From: PALSA-350 sp963794165
Lineage (GTDB): Bacteria > Acidobacteriota > Terriglobia > Terriglobales > Acidobacteriaceae
Assembly (NCBI GenBank): GCA_963794165.1
Contig: CAWCCT010000012.1
Span: 682,001 to 746,000 of the forward strand
DNA length: 64,000 nt
Direction of reading: 5' to 3'
This document shows positions 1 through 9,274 of this stretch, piece after piece. The notes under the pieces were generated by a model. That model did not search any database and was not told the origin of the DNA. It saw nothing but the letters and a program-made list of their open reading frames with translations. The first letter of the stretch is position 1; each line of letters opens with the position of its first letter. The translations under genes were made by a program, and so were the position numbers.

Positions 1-1006
1 TTCCCAGGTGGTTGGCATGGTGGAGAGGTTCACCCTTCTCCACAGAAAGCTCAGCCAAGGTCGCACGCGCAGCGGCGAGCGCCAGTGGGTTGCCGTTAAA
101 CGTCCCCCCAAAAGAGACTCCGCCGTGCAGGATGAGTTCCATGATCTCTTTCGAGCCCACGACGGCACTCAAGGCAGCGCCACCCGCGATAGCCTTTCCT
201 AAGGTTGCCAGATCGGGTACGACTCCATAGTATCGCTGCGCCCCGCCAAGGTCTTGACGAAAGCCGGTGATTACCTCATCGAAAATGAGCAAGGCTCCGT
301 GCTTCCGGGTGAGTTCGCGCACCTTTTCCAAGTAGCCCGGATTTGGCATTATGCAGCCGCTGTTACAGAGCACCGGCTCCATGATCACCGCTGCAACTTC
401 GCTCGGATGTCGCGCCAGGGCCTGCTCGAGCGCATCGATGCTGTTCCAAACCGCCACAACAAGATTGTCCAGCGAGTTCGGAGTCTGCCCGCGCGAGGTG
501 AGAACGGGCCGCGGCGAATCGTGCGGGCCTGCCTCCTCGGCGGTGGGGTGATAGCTCACCAGGATAGAGTCAGCCCAGCCATGGTAGTGGCCTTCAAACT
601 TTAGAATCCGATTCCTTCCGGTAGCGGCCCGAGCCAGCCGCAAGGCCAACTGCACCGCCTCCGTACCGCTCGAAGTAAAGGCGACTCGTTCCGCACACGG
701 CACCAGTTGCTGGATTTGCTCCGCCACCAGATACTCGTCCTCATGTTGGGCGCCGAACGTGTGCGAAACTGTGGCACGGGTGGCGACCGCCTGGCAAAGG
801 CTCGGATGGCTGTGGCCCAGGATCAACGGACCCCAGGCCAGGGAGTAATCAAGGTAGGAGTTTCCATCGACATCATGAATGCGTGAGCCGTTGCCGCCTG
901 CAATATAAAGGGGAACAGGAGCCTTGGCCCGGAACGGACTGCTTACACCGCCTACAAGGGATTTTTGTGCTCGCTCCAGCATCTGGCGCGATTTTGTCCA
1001 TTTCAT
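1..1006 (-). CDS. Class III aminotransferase, glutamate-1-semialdehyde aminotransferase-like (3' end outside window)
   Basis: PLP-dependent fold-type I aminotransferase of class III. The protein begins MKWTKSRQMLERAQKSLVGG and shows the typical early motifs VPLYIAGG and DVDGNSYLDY, then the cofactor motif FDEVITGFR and the Schiff-base segment LGKAIAGG with the predicted PLP lysine at about residue 271, followed by GGTFNGNPLALAAA. These are GSA-aminomutase-like signatures, but such proteins outside haem operons often act on other amino or keto substrates, so the substrate is unknown. Only 335 residues are inside the window; about 90-100 C-terminal residues are missing at the left edge. The ATG start fits the family N-terminus. 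It lies 48 bases downstream of the large secreted glycoside hydrolase on the same strand, so the two are probably cotranscribed. Confidence 0.9.
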   Translation of the reverse strand, partial: MKWTKSRQMLERAQKSLVGGVSSPFRAKAPVPLYIAGGNGSRIHDVDGNSYLDYSLAWGPLILGHSHPSLCQAVATRATVSHTFGAQHEDEYLVAEQIQQLVPCAERVAFTSSGTEAVQLALRLARAATGRNRILKFEGHYHGWADSILVSYHPTAEEAGPHDSPRPVLTSRGQTPNSLDNLVVAVWNSIDALEQALARHPSEVAAVIMEPVLCNSGCIMPNPGYLEKVRELTRKHGALLIFDEVITGFRQDLGGAQRYYGVVPDLATLGKAIAGGAALSAVVGSKEIMELILHGGVSFGGTFNGNPLALAAARATLAELSVEKGEPLHHANHLG

Positions 1007-1054
1007 TTCTGCTGTTTTCAACCTGGGCCTCTTCTCAAGGTAGATATGGCAAGT

Positions 1055-3949
1055 CTAAAAATTGACTTCAATGACGTACCGAACCAGCTGATCATCAATG
1101 TCGAGAGTCGATTCTTCCCCCAGCTCTTGAACGGGTATGGAAATGCGGCGCCCGTCCTCGACGATGGCAAGCGATGAGATCTTCCGCGGAAACCGGATCT
1201 GCGTAGGCTCCGCCGCGAGCAGAAGCATACTCCTGGTGACAGCGAGATCCTCGCCGTGACTACTGCTCAAGATGGCGCGGCCTTTCCCGATGGAGCAGAT
1301 CGGCGAATCCCCCCGGCTTACCTCGCCGGACGCTTCCATCCAATCGATCGCAGCTCCCCGTTGGCGGACCATGGCAAAGTCGGTCAGCCCAAAGACCACA
1401 TCTTTTCCGGGCGCGATTGATAGATGAACTGCGGGTTTCGGATTCGAGCTCTCAAGCGCATACAGAAGACCGCCGGGCACGTCTCGCACTATCAGGCTGA
1501 CATCGGATGGCGCAACTCCGATGTGATGTATTTCTGGGGAAAGATCCCAACCTGGTTGCGATGCATCCAGCACCGCAGTGTCTGAACGACGGATTCTTGC
1601 GAGACGTTCCGGCGAGATAGCAGGAAGCCCCAGCGGCAGAATCAGCAGGTGAGCGTCGCGAGGAGGAACCGCCAGACAATCTTCCTGCAGGATGCCGAAG
1701 GCCACGTGGTCAGCATTTAGCTGCCCGATGACCTTGCTCGTCTTCTCCATCGCATCCTTCATGGAGTCCGGCGCGGACGGGATCACCACGTAAATGCTCT
1801 GTGGCGCGACCGATCGCTCCATCCCTTCGCCCATACGGCTCAGGAGGCCAAGAGCAATCGCAGCTGAAGCGGGAAAAGGGGTACCGGTATAAATAGATCC
1901 GTAGGTGAACCCACTTGGCGACGGATGAATTCCCGTCGATGTCGCGGGCCAGTCCTTCACCAACTCCGGCAGAGGCGCAAAGAAGCGCGGATCGGCGGGT
2001 GCATGCAGCACGTCCCGCAGTGGCAGGGATTGGAACGAGAGCTCCGGCGCCAGCCATCGCACACCCCACTCGTACGACATGGCTCCGGCCGCCCCGGCGG
2101 CAAGGGCGGCGTGCGCCATGGCGTCGTAATGCCGCACCGGGTTCCAACCAGCGTGACCGAATTCTTCAAGCAGCATGGGGCGACGCGAACAAGCCGGATC
2201 TTGGTACGCGAGCGTTGCTACTGTTGCTTGGAATGGTGCATAGCTGTGCCACGGCTCAATGGGAGCATCGCGATTCCCCAGGTAGTTATCGCCCCCGTCG
2301 AGTCCCGAGAACAGGTAGCCGGGCATGATGATCTGTGTCGCCCCCGCGGCACGCATCGCCGCCTGCATTTCACCTGCCCAGGCACGGAACAAAAGGGTAT
2401 CCCTGCGTGTTCCTGGCTGCGAGGGAATAGGGTGGCGGCGCAGGAGCTCCGGATCAATTTGACTTTGATCAGGATCTTTAACGTAGGTTTCGTTGGCAAG
2501 GTCGTAGATTACATTTCCTGCCAACTTCCAGCGCCGTGCCAGGGTTGCGGCATACTCCTGCTGGAGAGCGATTTGCCGCAGAGAGATGCCATAGACATCG
2601 AAGTCGCGGGGATCGCGGTACTCGAACCGAATCCGCCGGCCATCCGGACGCTCGAACTCCAGATCTCTGACCCACTGGGTAAAGACGCAGATATCGAGCA
2701 CGATCCCTTGCTGCGATGCAAGATAGATCGCGGCGTCCATTGCCCGTAGCGATTCCTCGTCGAGGGTTGGGTCCACCCAGATGCGAACAATGCGATAGCC
2801 TGTTCGCCGCATCGAAGCGAAATCCTGGGCCGCTTCCAGGGGACGGAAATCTCGCCAAAGCCACTCCCACCAGGAGCTTGAGGGATAGTAATTCGTTCCC
2901 GTCCAAAAGCCATGTTTGCCGTCTATCAGTATCTCCGAGCCGGCAGTACTGATGATGGTTTTGCTTTGGAGACCGTGACCCGCAACTACGAAACCAATAT
3001 CATGCCGGTCGAGTGGGGCCGGATCGCCTTCGACGCCGGGCTGTTCGGCGTTCTTGAGATCCTGCCAGGCTTCGACGCGAAGCGTCCACAAACCAGGCTC
3101 TTTTCCGGCGAGGAAGCTGGTCGTGACCTCGGCGTGGTCTCCCGCATCGGGGACACGGCGTACTACGGATAGCTCCCGGAAGGCTTCGTCGTCCGGCCCC
3201 TTCACTGAGAAATGAATCTCCACCGACGCGGCGTGATCTCGCTTATTGGCAAGACTCACATTGACCTGAACCCGCTCGGCGGGGTGGTACGAAGCGTAGC
3301 CAGTGCGGACAGTCTGTAGCTGCAACCCACTCTCGAAGTGCCTTTCTAGGCGGTCGAGGAGTTCCGACCATCCGGCGGCGCTCATTGCACCGGCGGGATG
3401 GTCGAAGGGGAAAAAGAAGCAGTCGCTTTCGGCAAATCTGCGGCCCACCAAAGACGGTGCGTAATATCGCATCATCGCTCCGGCAAAGCCAACAGTTCGG
3501 CCAAAACGGTCAGAAGCGTCGAGCACTGGCACCAGCTCAGCGCGAGGCTCTTCGTCTACGTTGTGTACGGGAAGCTCTTTCACAGGCTTGATATAAAGCG
3601 AAGCGACCTCCGCCTTGCGGAAGGTCAAGCCGGGCAGTGCGATGGGCGCACCCGGCGCCACCGAAATAGACAATGGTGCGACGGACGGACGAAAGCTGCC
3701 TACCCAAAGCTGCGGCGGGATCCGATCGGGTTTTCCAATCCACACCATCCCCCCACCGCCGGAAATCTGCTGCAACACCATTTCTTGATTTATCTCGTCC
3801 AGCGGCATGACCTCGAATCCGGTCGTCACGGCTTGACGCAAAGTGGTCAAGAGCTGGCGGTCTACGATCAGCAGCGGTCTCTGGGAAACGGCCCCATAGG
3901 ACGGACCTGATCCCAGCGCCGCCAACAGCAAGAGAGCGAATGATCGCAT
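1055..3949 (-). CDS. Large secreted glycoside hydrolase, clan A TIM barrel (GH5-like)
   Basis: A 964-residue exported protein with a signal peptide (MRSFALLLLAALGSGPSYG). The first third is a beta-rich region of unclear family. A TIM barrel begins near residue 340 (DGKHGFWTGTNYYPSS). Two acidic residues fit clan-A retaining glycosidases: Glu487 in YDLANETY as acid/base and Glu595/596 in LLEEFGHAGW as nucleophile. A further 300 residues at the C-terminus resemble the Rossmann-like trimerisation region and small beta domain found after the barrel in GH42-type enzymes. Family assignment is by motif only; substrate unknown, though neighbours suggest a plant or microbial glycan. It is divergent from the alpha-glucuronidase-like operon across a 436-base regulatory region and precedes an aminotransferase. 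The start is supported by the signal peptide directly after the ATG. Confidence 0.75.
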   Translation of the reverse strand: MRSFALLLLAALGSGPSYGAVSQRPLLIVDRQLLTTLRQAVTTGFEVMPLDEINQEMVLQQISGGGGMVWIGKPDRIPPQLWVGSFRPSVAPLSISVAPGAPIALPGLTFRKAEVASLYIKPVKELPVHNVDEEPRAELVPVLDASDRFGRTVGFAGAMMRYYAPSLVGRRFAESDCFFFPFDHPAGAMSAAGWSELLDRLERHFESGLQLQTVRTGYASYHPAERVQVNVSLANKRDHAASVEIHFSVKGPDDEAFRELSVVRRVPDAGDHAEVTTSFLAGKEPGLWTLRVEAWQDLKNAEQPGVEGDPAPLDRHDIGFVVAGHGLQSKTIISTAGSEILIDGKHGFWTGTNYYPSSSWWEWLWRDFRPLEAAQDFASMRRTGYRIVRIWVDPTLDEESLRAMDAAIYLASQQGIVLDICVFTQWVRDLEFERPDGRRIRFEYRDPRDFDVYGISLRQIALQQEYAATLARRWKLAGNVIYDLANETYVKDPDQSQIDPELLRRHPIPSQPGTRRDTLLFRAWAGEMQAAMRAAGATQIIMPGYLFSGLDGGDNYLGNRDAPIEPWHSYAPFQATVATLAYQDPACSRRPMLLEEFGHAGWNPVRHYDAMAHAALAAGAAGAMSYEWGVRWLAPELSFQSLPLRDVLHAPADPRFFAPLPELVKDWPATSTGIHPSPSGFTYGSIYTGTPFPASAAIALGLLSRMGEGMERSVAPQSIYVVIPSAPDSMKDAMEKTSKVIGQLNADHVAFGILQEDCLAVPPRDAHLLILPLGLPAISPERLARIRRSDTAVLDASQPGWDLSPEIHHIGVAPSDVSLIVRDVPGGLLYALESSNPKPAVHLSIAPGKDVVFGLTDFAMVRQRGAAIDWMEASGEVSRGDSPICSIGKGRAILSSSHGEDLAVTRSMLLLAAEPTQIRFPRKISSLAIVEDGRRISIPVQELGEESTLDIDDQLVRYVIEVNF

Positions 3950-4385
3950 GCAAATCGTTCTCCTTTGGCCTCTAAACCGAGGCTCCTGCGTCTTGGCGTA
4001 AGGGGCCAGGTCAACCGGAATGCAATTGTGACTTCGATAGGAGCCCCTTTAGGAGCCCCATCGAGACGGCGGGGGTAGACAATTACTTCAGTCTTTGCGT
4101 TTCAACTACAAAATGAAAATTTCTTAGAGTCAAGAAGGAATTCTTACCGCGCCAATCATTCTTGTCAATCTAGTTTTTGCTTGACAGAAGAGGAGACCCG
4201 GTTGATCTTGCAAATAGTCGTGGCAGGTTCTCGGGTACGTTCCATTTCTCTATAGAAATCTAGGAAAAGAAGCAATCCTGAGGCGATGAACGCGACTGGA
4301 ATGAAAGTTTCCCGTTTCTTCTTTTCGATATTTGGGTACCAGCGCTGCCAATCTTCTAGGGATGATTTCCTCGGAGGCTAGTACG
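3950..4385. promoter_or_regulatory. Divergent intergenic region with several short inverted repeats
   Basis: This 436-base stretch separates two outward-reading glycoside hydrolase genes and is more AT-rich than its neighbours, as expected for a divergent promoter. Candidate operator-like palindromes are TGTCAA at 4163-4168 paired with TTGACA at 4181-4186, an ATTTCT/AGAAAT pair around 4244-4259 with a 4-base centre, and TTTCA/TGAAA arms near 4100-4120. The TTGACA at 4181 could serve as a -35 box, but no convincing -10 lies 17 bases downstream. A GGAGG at about 4373-4378 is the ribosome binding site of the plus-strand gene. No protein-coding gene is supported here. Confidence 0.4.
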
Positions 4386-6548
4386 ATGCGTTTCCGCTAT
4401 GTGAGCTTGATCCTGGCGCTAACTGGTCTATTTCTACACGCCGCCGTCGCCGACGTCGTGCCACCAGAGCAGGATTTCCGGCATGTCGAACGGAGCGTCG
4501 AGGGCTCGAGCCGCTTCGATCTCGTCCGTTCAGGCAAGCCAGATTTTTCACTTGTGGTGAGCGATCCCAACGACAAGATCCTGAGCACTGCCGCTCAGGA
4601 TCTCGCCGGATACATGAAGGTGCGCTGGGGAAGCGAGCCTCAAATTGTAGCTGAGACAGAAAAAGTGCATGGAAATGTGATTGTGATTGCCTCGCTGGGA
4701 TCGCTGGCCAGGCTTCCTGCAGCTTTTAAATCGGCCACGACACAGGACGGCGATCTCGGAAAGCAAGCGTTTGTTATCCAAAGAGTTGCCTTGTCCGGGA
4801 ACCGAACGGCGCTCCTCTGTCTCGGCGGCGGCCCGATTGGCGCTCGATACGCGACGATCGAGATTCTACGGCGAATGACCTACGATCGCCGGGAAGCTTT
4901 TGTAAACCTCGACCGCATACGCGACGAACCTTACTCGACCTGGCGCGCCATCTACATCAATGACTCCGCTCACCAAGCCAACAACTATGATCCCAATCTG
5001 ATTTACCCGGTGCAGACGAACCGCTGGCCGCTCGAAAAGTGGAAACGCTACATCGATCAGCTGGCCTTTTTCCGCTACAACGTGCTGCAGATCTGGCTTG
5101 TGCCGGAAATGTTTACCCCCAAGGCGTTAGAGGGTGGTGGCATCTACGATTATGTTCGGGACACATTGAACGCTGTGGCTCGATACGCCAAGCCGCGTGG
5201 GATTGAAATTTGCATGATCAATGGCATCAATGTGGCCGTAGATAGCGGCACCCTCCTGAGCACCCTTCCGGCAAAAGCTTATAAAGACATGCCGATCTAT
5301 CGCTACCTTAGCCCCAATAAGCCAACCGAAAAGCAGCTCATGTTTGCGCTATGGGATCACTGGTCGAAAGCGCTCTCCGATGTCGATATGTGGTCGCTTT
5401 TCCCTGGGGATCCGGGGGGATGTGCGGAAGAGGGGTGTGGACCGGAAACTTACGTTGATCTGTCGATCCAGATCAGTCGAATCATCAAGAAGAACAATCC
5501 CAAGGCGACAATCGACTTCTGTCCCTGGCAATTTTTCGGATGGGGGCCTAGCTGGCCTTCGCAATTCCGCAAGGATACGGCGCGAACCGATCGCGGTTAT
5601 CGCTATCTCATGACCAAGCTTGACGATTTTCCCCCAGGCACGATCTTCAGCCCGAACCTCGATGATTTCACCTCCAACCCTCCCGTTCGGGGAGACCGGG
5701 ATGGCGGAAACACGATTGAATATATTGATGCGATTCACGAGAAGGGTCATCTCATCCATACCTGGACGTACTTCGTCACCGAAGGCGAAGGCTGGCTGAA
5801 TCATCACGACCGAGTAGCCGGCATCCTGCGCCAGCGCGCCATCGAAGCCAAATATCCCATCTCCGGCGGGATCTGCTACACGATGACCCCGTCTTTGAAT
5901 CTGCTGAGCCAGTTTGCCTGTGCAGAAGGTTATTGGGATCCTCACGTGACGTCCGATCAGGTTATGCAGCGGTTTACTGAGGGAATCTTCGGAACCTCGG
6001 GTCAGAAGCTGATCGATATCTTCCCCAGCTTCGAGATTGGACCGCAGGTTGGCTACACCTTCGCGAAAGCTCCAGCCTGGAACCCGGATTTCGCCAAGAT
6101 TCATTCTGATATGCTGCGCAATCGAGCTGTCCTTACTGCTTTGACCTTTTCCCGTCCACCGCGTTTCGATCTGCTTCTTTCGCCGCGAGCCTACGCTTCG
6201 GAGCTGCTCTATTTTGCGGACCTCTACGCAAACCTCAGCAAACTTGGGGAGATGGTTGCGGAAACGCGCAGTCTAGTGAAACAAACGCCTGAATTTAGCG
6301 ATGTTCAGGATGACAATATCAATATGGCCCAGGCCAAGCAGGCTTTGAACGATCAAAGCGGCGAGTCAAAGAAGAAACTCGAAACCGCCATTGCGGGCAT
6401 TCAGGCATTGAATGTTCCTGCGATGAAGGCCAGCTACCAGGCGCAGCATTACCAGATTTTTCTTGACTACCCAACCGACTTCACCAAAGAACTGCCTATG
6501 CTGATCAATGGATTTTTCAACTCCTTCGGAGCGGGCTTCGTGCAATGA
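4386..6548 (+). CDS. Secreted alpha-glucuronidase-like / GH20-type-fold glycoside hydrolase
   Basis: A 720-residue exported protein (signal peptide MRFRYVSLILALTGLFLHAA). The N-terminal 150 residues look like the alpha-glucuronidase/GH20 N-terminal alpha-beta domain (LVVSDPNDKILSTAAQDLAG, then GGGPIGARYATIEILRR). A catalytic TIM barrel follows (WRAIYINDSAHQ, KRYIDQLAFFRYNVLQIW). The C-terminus is helical. This architecture is that of GH67/GH115-like enzymes that release glucuronic acid side chains, but I cannot pin catalytic residues, so the family is tentative. An upstream in-frame ATG 54 bases earlier was rejected because this ATG has a GGAGG site just before it and starts directly with the signal peptide. 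It is first in a five-gene plus-strand run with two SDRs, an alcohol dehydrogenase and a cupin. Confidence 0.7.
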   Translation: MRFRYVSLILALTGLFLHAAVADVVPPEQDFRHVERSVEGSSRFDLVRSGKPDFSLVVSDPNDKILSTAAQDLAGYMKVRWGSEPQIVAETEKVHGNVIVIASLGSLARLPAAFKSATTQDGDLGKQAFVIQRVALSGNRTALLCLGGGPIGARYATIEILRRMTYDRREAFVNLDRIRDEPYSTWRAIYINDSAHQANNYDPNLIYPVQTNRWPLEKWKRYIDQLAFFRYNVLQIWLVPEMFTPKALEGGGIYDYVRDTLNAVARYAKPRGIEICMINGINVAVDSGTLLSTLPAKAYKDMPIYRYLSPNKPTEKQLMFALWDHWSKALSDVDMWSLFPGDPGGCAEEGCGPETYVDLSIQISRIIKKNNPKATIDFCPWQFFGWGPSWPSQFRKDTARTDRGYRYLMTKLDDFPPGTIFSPNLDDFTSNPPVRGDRDGGNTIEYIDAIHEKGHLIHTWTYFVTEGEGWLNHHDRVAGILRQRAIEAKYPISGGICYTMTPSLNLLSQFACAEGYWDPHVTSDQVMQRFTEGIFGTSGQKLIDIFPSFEIGPQVGYTFAKAPAWNPDFAKIHSDMLRNRAVLTALTFSRPPRFDLLLSPRAYASELLYFADLYANLSKLGEMVAETRSLVKQTPEFSDVQDDNINMAQAKQALNDQSGESKKKLETAIAGIQALNVPAMKASYQAQHYQIFLDYPTDFTKELPMLINGFFNSFGAGFVQ

Positions 6549-6599
6549 AGCCGGGAATTCAACCAGCGAATGTATTCCGACAAAACCTGAGGGAGGCTG

Positions 6600-7349
6600 A
6601 TGCAGCTGATTAAGAACAAGACCGTTATTGTGACCGGGGCCGCTGCTGGAATTGGCGCCGGCGTGGCCCGGCTATTTGCGGAGCAGGGTGCTCATGTATT
6701 TATGGTCGACGTAGACGGGGAGCAGCTCACGAAGCTGGCGGTTGATCTCGAGGCACGTGGCGGTTCAGTGTACGCCTTTGAGGCCGATGTCCGCGACCGC
6801 GATGCGATGGCTAAGGTTGTTGAGGATACGATCGCACGCTTTGGACGCATCGATATCCTGATCAATAACGCTGGTGTCTATCCGCGGCAGGCCTTCCTGG
6901 ATATGACGGAAGAGCAATGGGACACGGTGCACGACATCAACCTGAAGAGTGTCTTTTATTGCACAAAGCTGGTTCTTCCACATATGGTTCAACAGCGATC
7001 TGGTTCGATCGTGAATATCTCATCGGTCACCTTTTTTTTAGGTCTGAAAAATCTGACGCATTACATAGCATCCAAGGGCGCCATTATTGGATTTACGCGT
7101 TCGCTGGCAAGAGAAGTGGGCGAGCATAACGTTCGCGTGAACTGCGTAACCCCAGGTGCGATCGAGACGGAAGGGGAACGAAAGATCGTCTCCAAGGAGC
7201 AAGCAGATTCCGTGATGGAACTGCAAAGTCTTAAACGCAGAATCGGCCCGCTCGACCTTGCGCGGGTCTGCTTGTTCTTGTCCTCAGAGTTGAGCGATGC
7301 CATGACTGGGCAAAACCTTAACGTCGATGGTGGCTGGATCATGTACTGA
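6600..7349 (+). CDS. SDR family NAD(P)-dependent oxidoreductase
   Basis: Classical short-chain dehydrogenase of 249 residues. The nucleotide-binding motif TGAAAGIG lies at residues 12-19, the structural NNAG motif in ILINNAGVY, a catalytic Ser near 142 (VNISSVT), and the YxxxK pair at Tyr155 and Lys159 (HYIASKGA). VDVDG at the end of the second beta strand suggests preference for NAD over NADP. The C-terminus (LNVDGGWIMY) is typical. It follows the alpha-glucuronidase-like gene by 51 bases with a GAGGGAGG ribosome site. In this context it probably oxidises a sugar, sugar acid or lactol from the glycan; substrate not determinable from sequence. Confidence 0.93.
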   Translation: MQLIKNKTVIVTGAAAGIGAGVARLFAEQGAHVFMVDVDGEQLTKLAVDLEARGGSVYAFEADVRDRDAMAKVVEDTIARFGRIDILINNAGVYPRQAFLDMTEEQWDTVHDINLKSVFYCTKLVLPHMVQQRSGSIVNISSVTFFLGLKNLTHYIASKGAIIGFTRSLAREVGEHNVRVNCVTPGAIETEGERKIVSKEQADSVMELQSLKRRIGPLDLARVCLFLSSELSDAMTGQNLNVDGGWIMY

Positions 7350-7396
7350 TCCTCCCGTGCCCGGAGCCCAAAGCCGGACACTTAGGGCACAAAGAT

Positions 7397-8203
7397 ATGG
7401 CAGAAACACGAGAACGAGTGGCAATCATCACCGGCGCCGGCAGCGGACTGGGCCGCGCCATGGCTAAGGATTTTGTTGATCATGGCATTCGGTGCGTCCT
7501 GACAGGTCGAAGGCTTAACGCTCTCGAACAGACCGTTGACATGATATCCGGTGACCGGAGCCGTATGCTCATCGTCCAGAGTGACGTAACGGTCGCGGCA
7601 GATCGTTCCAGGATTGTGAGCGAATGCATAGCAAGCTTTGGACGCGTCGACATATTGGTCAACAACGCAGGAATTTCATTCATTGCCCCCCTTCTTGCTC
7701 ATGAAGAAAAAGAGTGGCGACAGGTAATGAGCACGAATCTAGACAGCCACTTTTTCATGGCCAAGGAAGTCATTCCGCGAATGCGTGATCAGAACTTCGG
7801 CAGGATTATCAATATCTCGTCGATTTACGGCACTCTCGCGTCGAACAATGATCTTTACGGTGACTTGATGCCTTCGACTAACGAACAAGGTCTCGGGCCG
7901 ACCCGGCAGCCGGGTTATCACACTTCGAAGGGCGGTGTCCTGAGCCTGACCATGGATCTCGCAGTTGCCGTGGCACGATGGGGAATAACGGTCAACGCGA
8001 TAAGCCCGGGTATGTTCATGACCGAACAGTCAGCACACATAGTGAATGAACATGTAATAGAGAAGATTAAATCGATGACCCCGGTTGGACGATTCGGCAA
8101 GCCGCACGAAGTTGCTCATGCAGTTCGCTTTCTTGCTTCCGATGACGCCTCCTTTATTACCGGGGTCAACTTGCGGGTCGATGGAGGCTGGTCGTTGTGG
8201 TAA
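7397..8203 (+). CDS. SDR family NAD(P)-dependent oxidoreductase (second copy)
   Basis: A second classical SDR of 268 residues, with TGAGSGLGRAM near the N-terminus, NNAGISFIAPL, NISSIYG and the active-site pair Tyr174/Lys178 in GYHTSKGG. A basic residue follows the second strand (TGRRLNAL), suggesting NADP rather than the NAD predicted for the preceding SDR. An insertion of about 15 residues sits before the active-site Tyr (around DLMPSTNEQGLG), as in gluconate 5-dehydrogenase-like members. It is 47 bases after the first SDR on the same strand and followed 39 bases later by an alcohol dehydrogenase. Two adjacent SDRs with different cofactor preference could carry out oxidation and re-reduction at one sugar carbon; that is inference. 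Confidence 0.93.
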   Translation: MAETRERVAIITGAGSGLGRAMAKDFVDHGIRCVLTGRRLNALEQTVDMISGDRSRMLIVQSDVTVAADRSRIVSECIASFGRVDILVNNAGISFIAPLLAHEEKEWRQVMSTNLDSHFFMAKEVIPRMRDQNFGRIINISSIYGTLASNNDLYGDLMPSTNEQGLGPTRQPGYHTSKGGVLSLTMDLAVAVARWGITVNAISPGMFMTEQSAHIVNEHVIEKIKSMTPVGRFGKPHEVAHAVRFLASDDASFITGVNLRVDGGWSLW

Positions 8204-8242
8204 AGGGGACCTTCTCCTGGAAAGCCATGATGGAGCGAAAAT

Positions 8243-9238
8243 ATGCGCGCAGTTGTGATATCGCAGCCGGGTTCCGCGAGCGTAGAGACAGTGAAGGATC
8301 CTGCCCCGCTCGAAGACGAAGTCATTGTGAAAGTTTTGGGCTGTGGAATCTGTGGAACTGACCTTCATCTTCTGCACGACGGCTTGCCGAACCTGCCGTA
8401 CCCGGTTATCCCTGGGCACGAACCGTGGGGCGAAATTGTGGAGGTGACCAGCAGCGAAGCAAAACTTCGGGTCGGTGATCGGGTTGCTGTCGATCCGTCG
8501 ATTCACTGTGGGGCCTGCGAGCGCTGCCAGCGAGGACGAGGGAATCTTTGCCAATATTGGGGCGCAATCGGCGGCACAAGAAGCGGAGCATGGGCTGAAT
8601 TCGTGGCCGTGCCGCGAAAGAATATACACGTTCTCGAAGAAGGTTTCCCTTTGGACTGCGCCGCGATCATCGAGCCCGTTGCCTGCGCCCTGCGTGGCAT
8701 CGTCCAGCTTAAACCGCAACTTGACACCCCCGCCCTGATCTTCGGCGCGGGCACCATGGGCATGCTTCTCGCATTGTTGCTTGATATGCGAGGAGTAGGG
8801 CCTTTGACAGTGGTTGAGATGAATGACGACCGAGCACGAATCGCCCGCAAGTTGCTACCGGCAGCAATCATCCATCCCGACGCCTTAGATGGCCTGCAAA
8901 CTGAGATTGTCATCGATGCCACCGGGAATCCCAAAGCAATTGAGACAGCATTACAGCATGTAGCTCCCGGTGGGACGATGCTGATGTTTGGGGTAGCCCC
9001 GCCGGCCGCAAGAGTAAGCCTGTCGCCGTATGACATCTATGAGCGGGAAATCACGGTGCTGGGATCAAGGGCAATTCTCCACACCTTCTCATCGGCAGTT
9101 GACGCGGTTCGACGGCACTCCCCGCTTTTCAGGTCATTGATTTGTAACACCAGTTTTCCATTGCAGCGTTTTGACGATGCGCTGGCGACGTTAAACAGTG
9201 GCTCCGCAGTCAAAATCGTCCTCGAACCAAATGCATGA
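8243..9238 (+). CDS. Zinc-dependent medium-chain alcohol/polyol dehydrogenase
   Basis: MDR-superfamily dehydrogenase of 331 residues. The catalytic zinc site is seen in GCGICGTDLHLLH and IPGHEPWGEI, the structural zinc lobe with four cysteines in CGACERCQRGRGNLC, and a Rossmann domain with the glycine motif FGAGTMGMLLALLL. This pattern is that of sorbitol/threonine/galactitol-type dehydrogenases that oxidise a secondary hydroxyl of a polyol or sugar acid with NAD(P). It is the fourth gene in the operon that starts with the alpha-glucuronidase-like protein and is followed by a cupin, so a role in catabolism of the released sugar is likely. The ATG is preceded by a weak purine-rich site. Confidence 0.92.
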   Translation: MRAVVISQPGSASVETVKDPAPLEDEVIVKVLGCGICGTDLHLLHDGLPNLPYPVIPGHEPWGEIVEVTSSEAKLRVGDRVAVDPSIHCGACERCQRGRGNLCQYWGAIGGTRSGAWAEFVAVPRKNIHVLEEGFPLDCAAIIEPVACALRGIVQLKPQLDTPALIFGAGTMGMLLALLLDMRGVGPLTVVEMNDDRARIARKLLPAAIIHPDALDGLQTEIVIDATGNPKAIETALQHVAPGGTMLMFGVAPPAARVSLSPYDIYEREITVLGSRAILHTFSSAVDAVRRHSPLFRSLICNTSFPLQRFDDALATLNSGSAVKIVLEPNA

Positions 9239-9274
9239 GCTGACTGCGGCACTTACCCCAAAGAGGATTGGAAA

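Noticed and set aside
1925..2749. Plus-strand open frame of 274 codons
   Set aside because: Antisense to the large glycoside hydrolase, which has clear catalytic motifs.
5349..6104. Minus-strand open frame of 251 codons
   Set aside because: Antisense to the alpha-glucuronidase-like gene; no motif.
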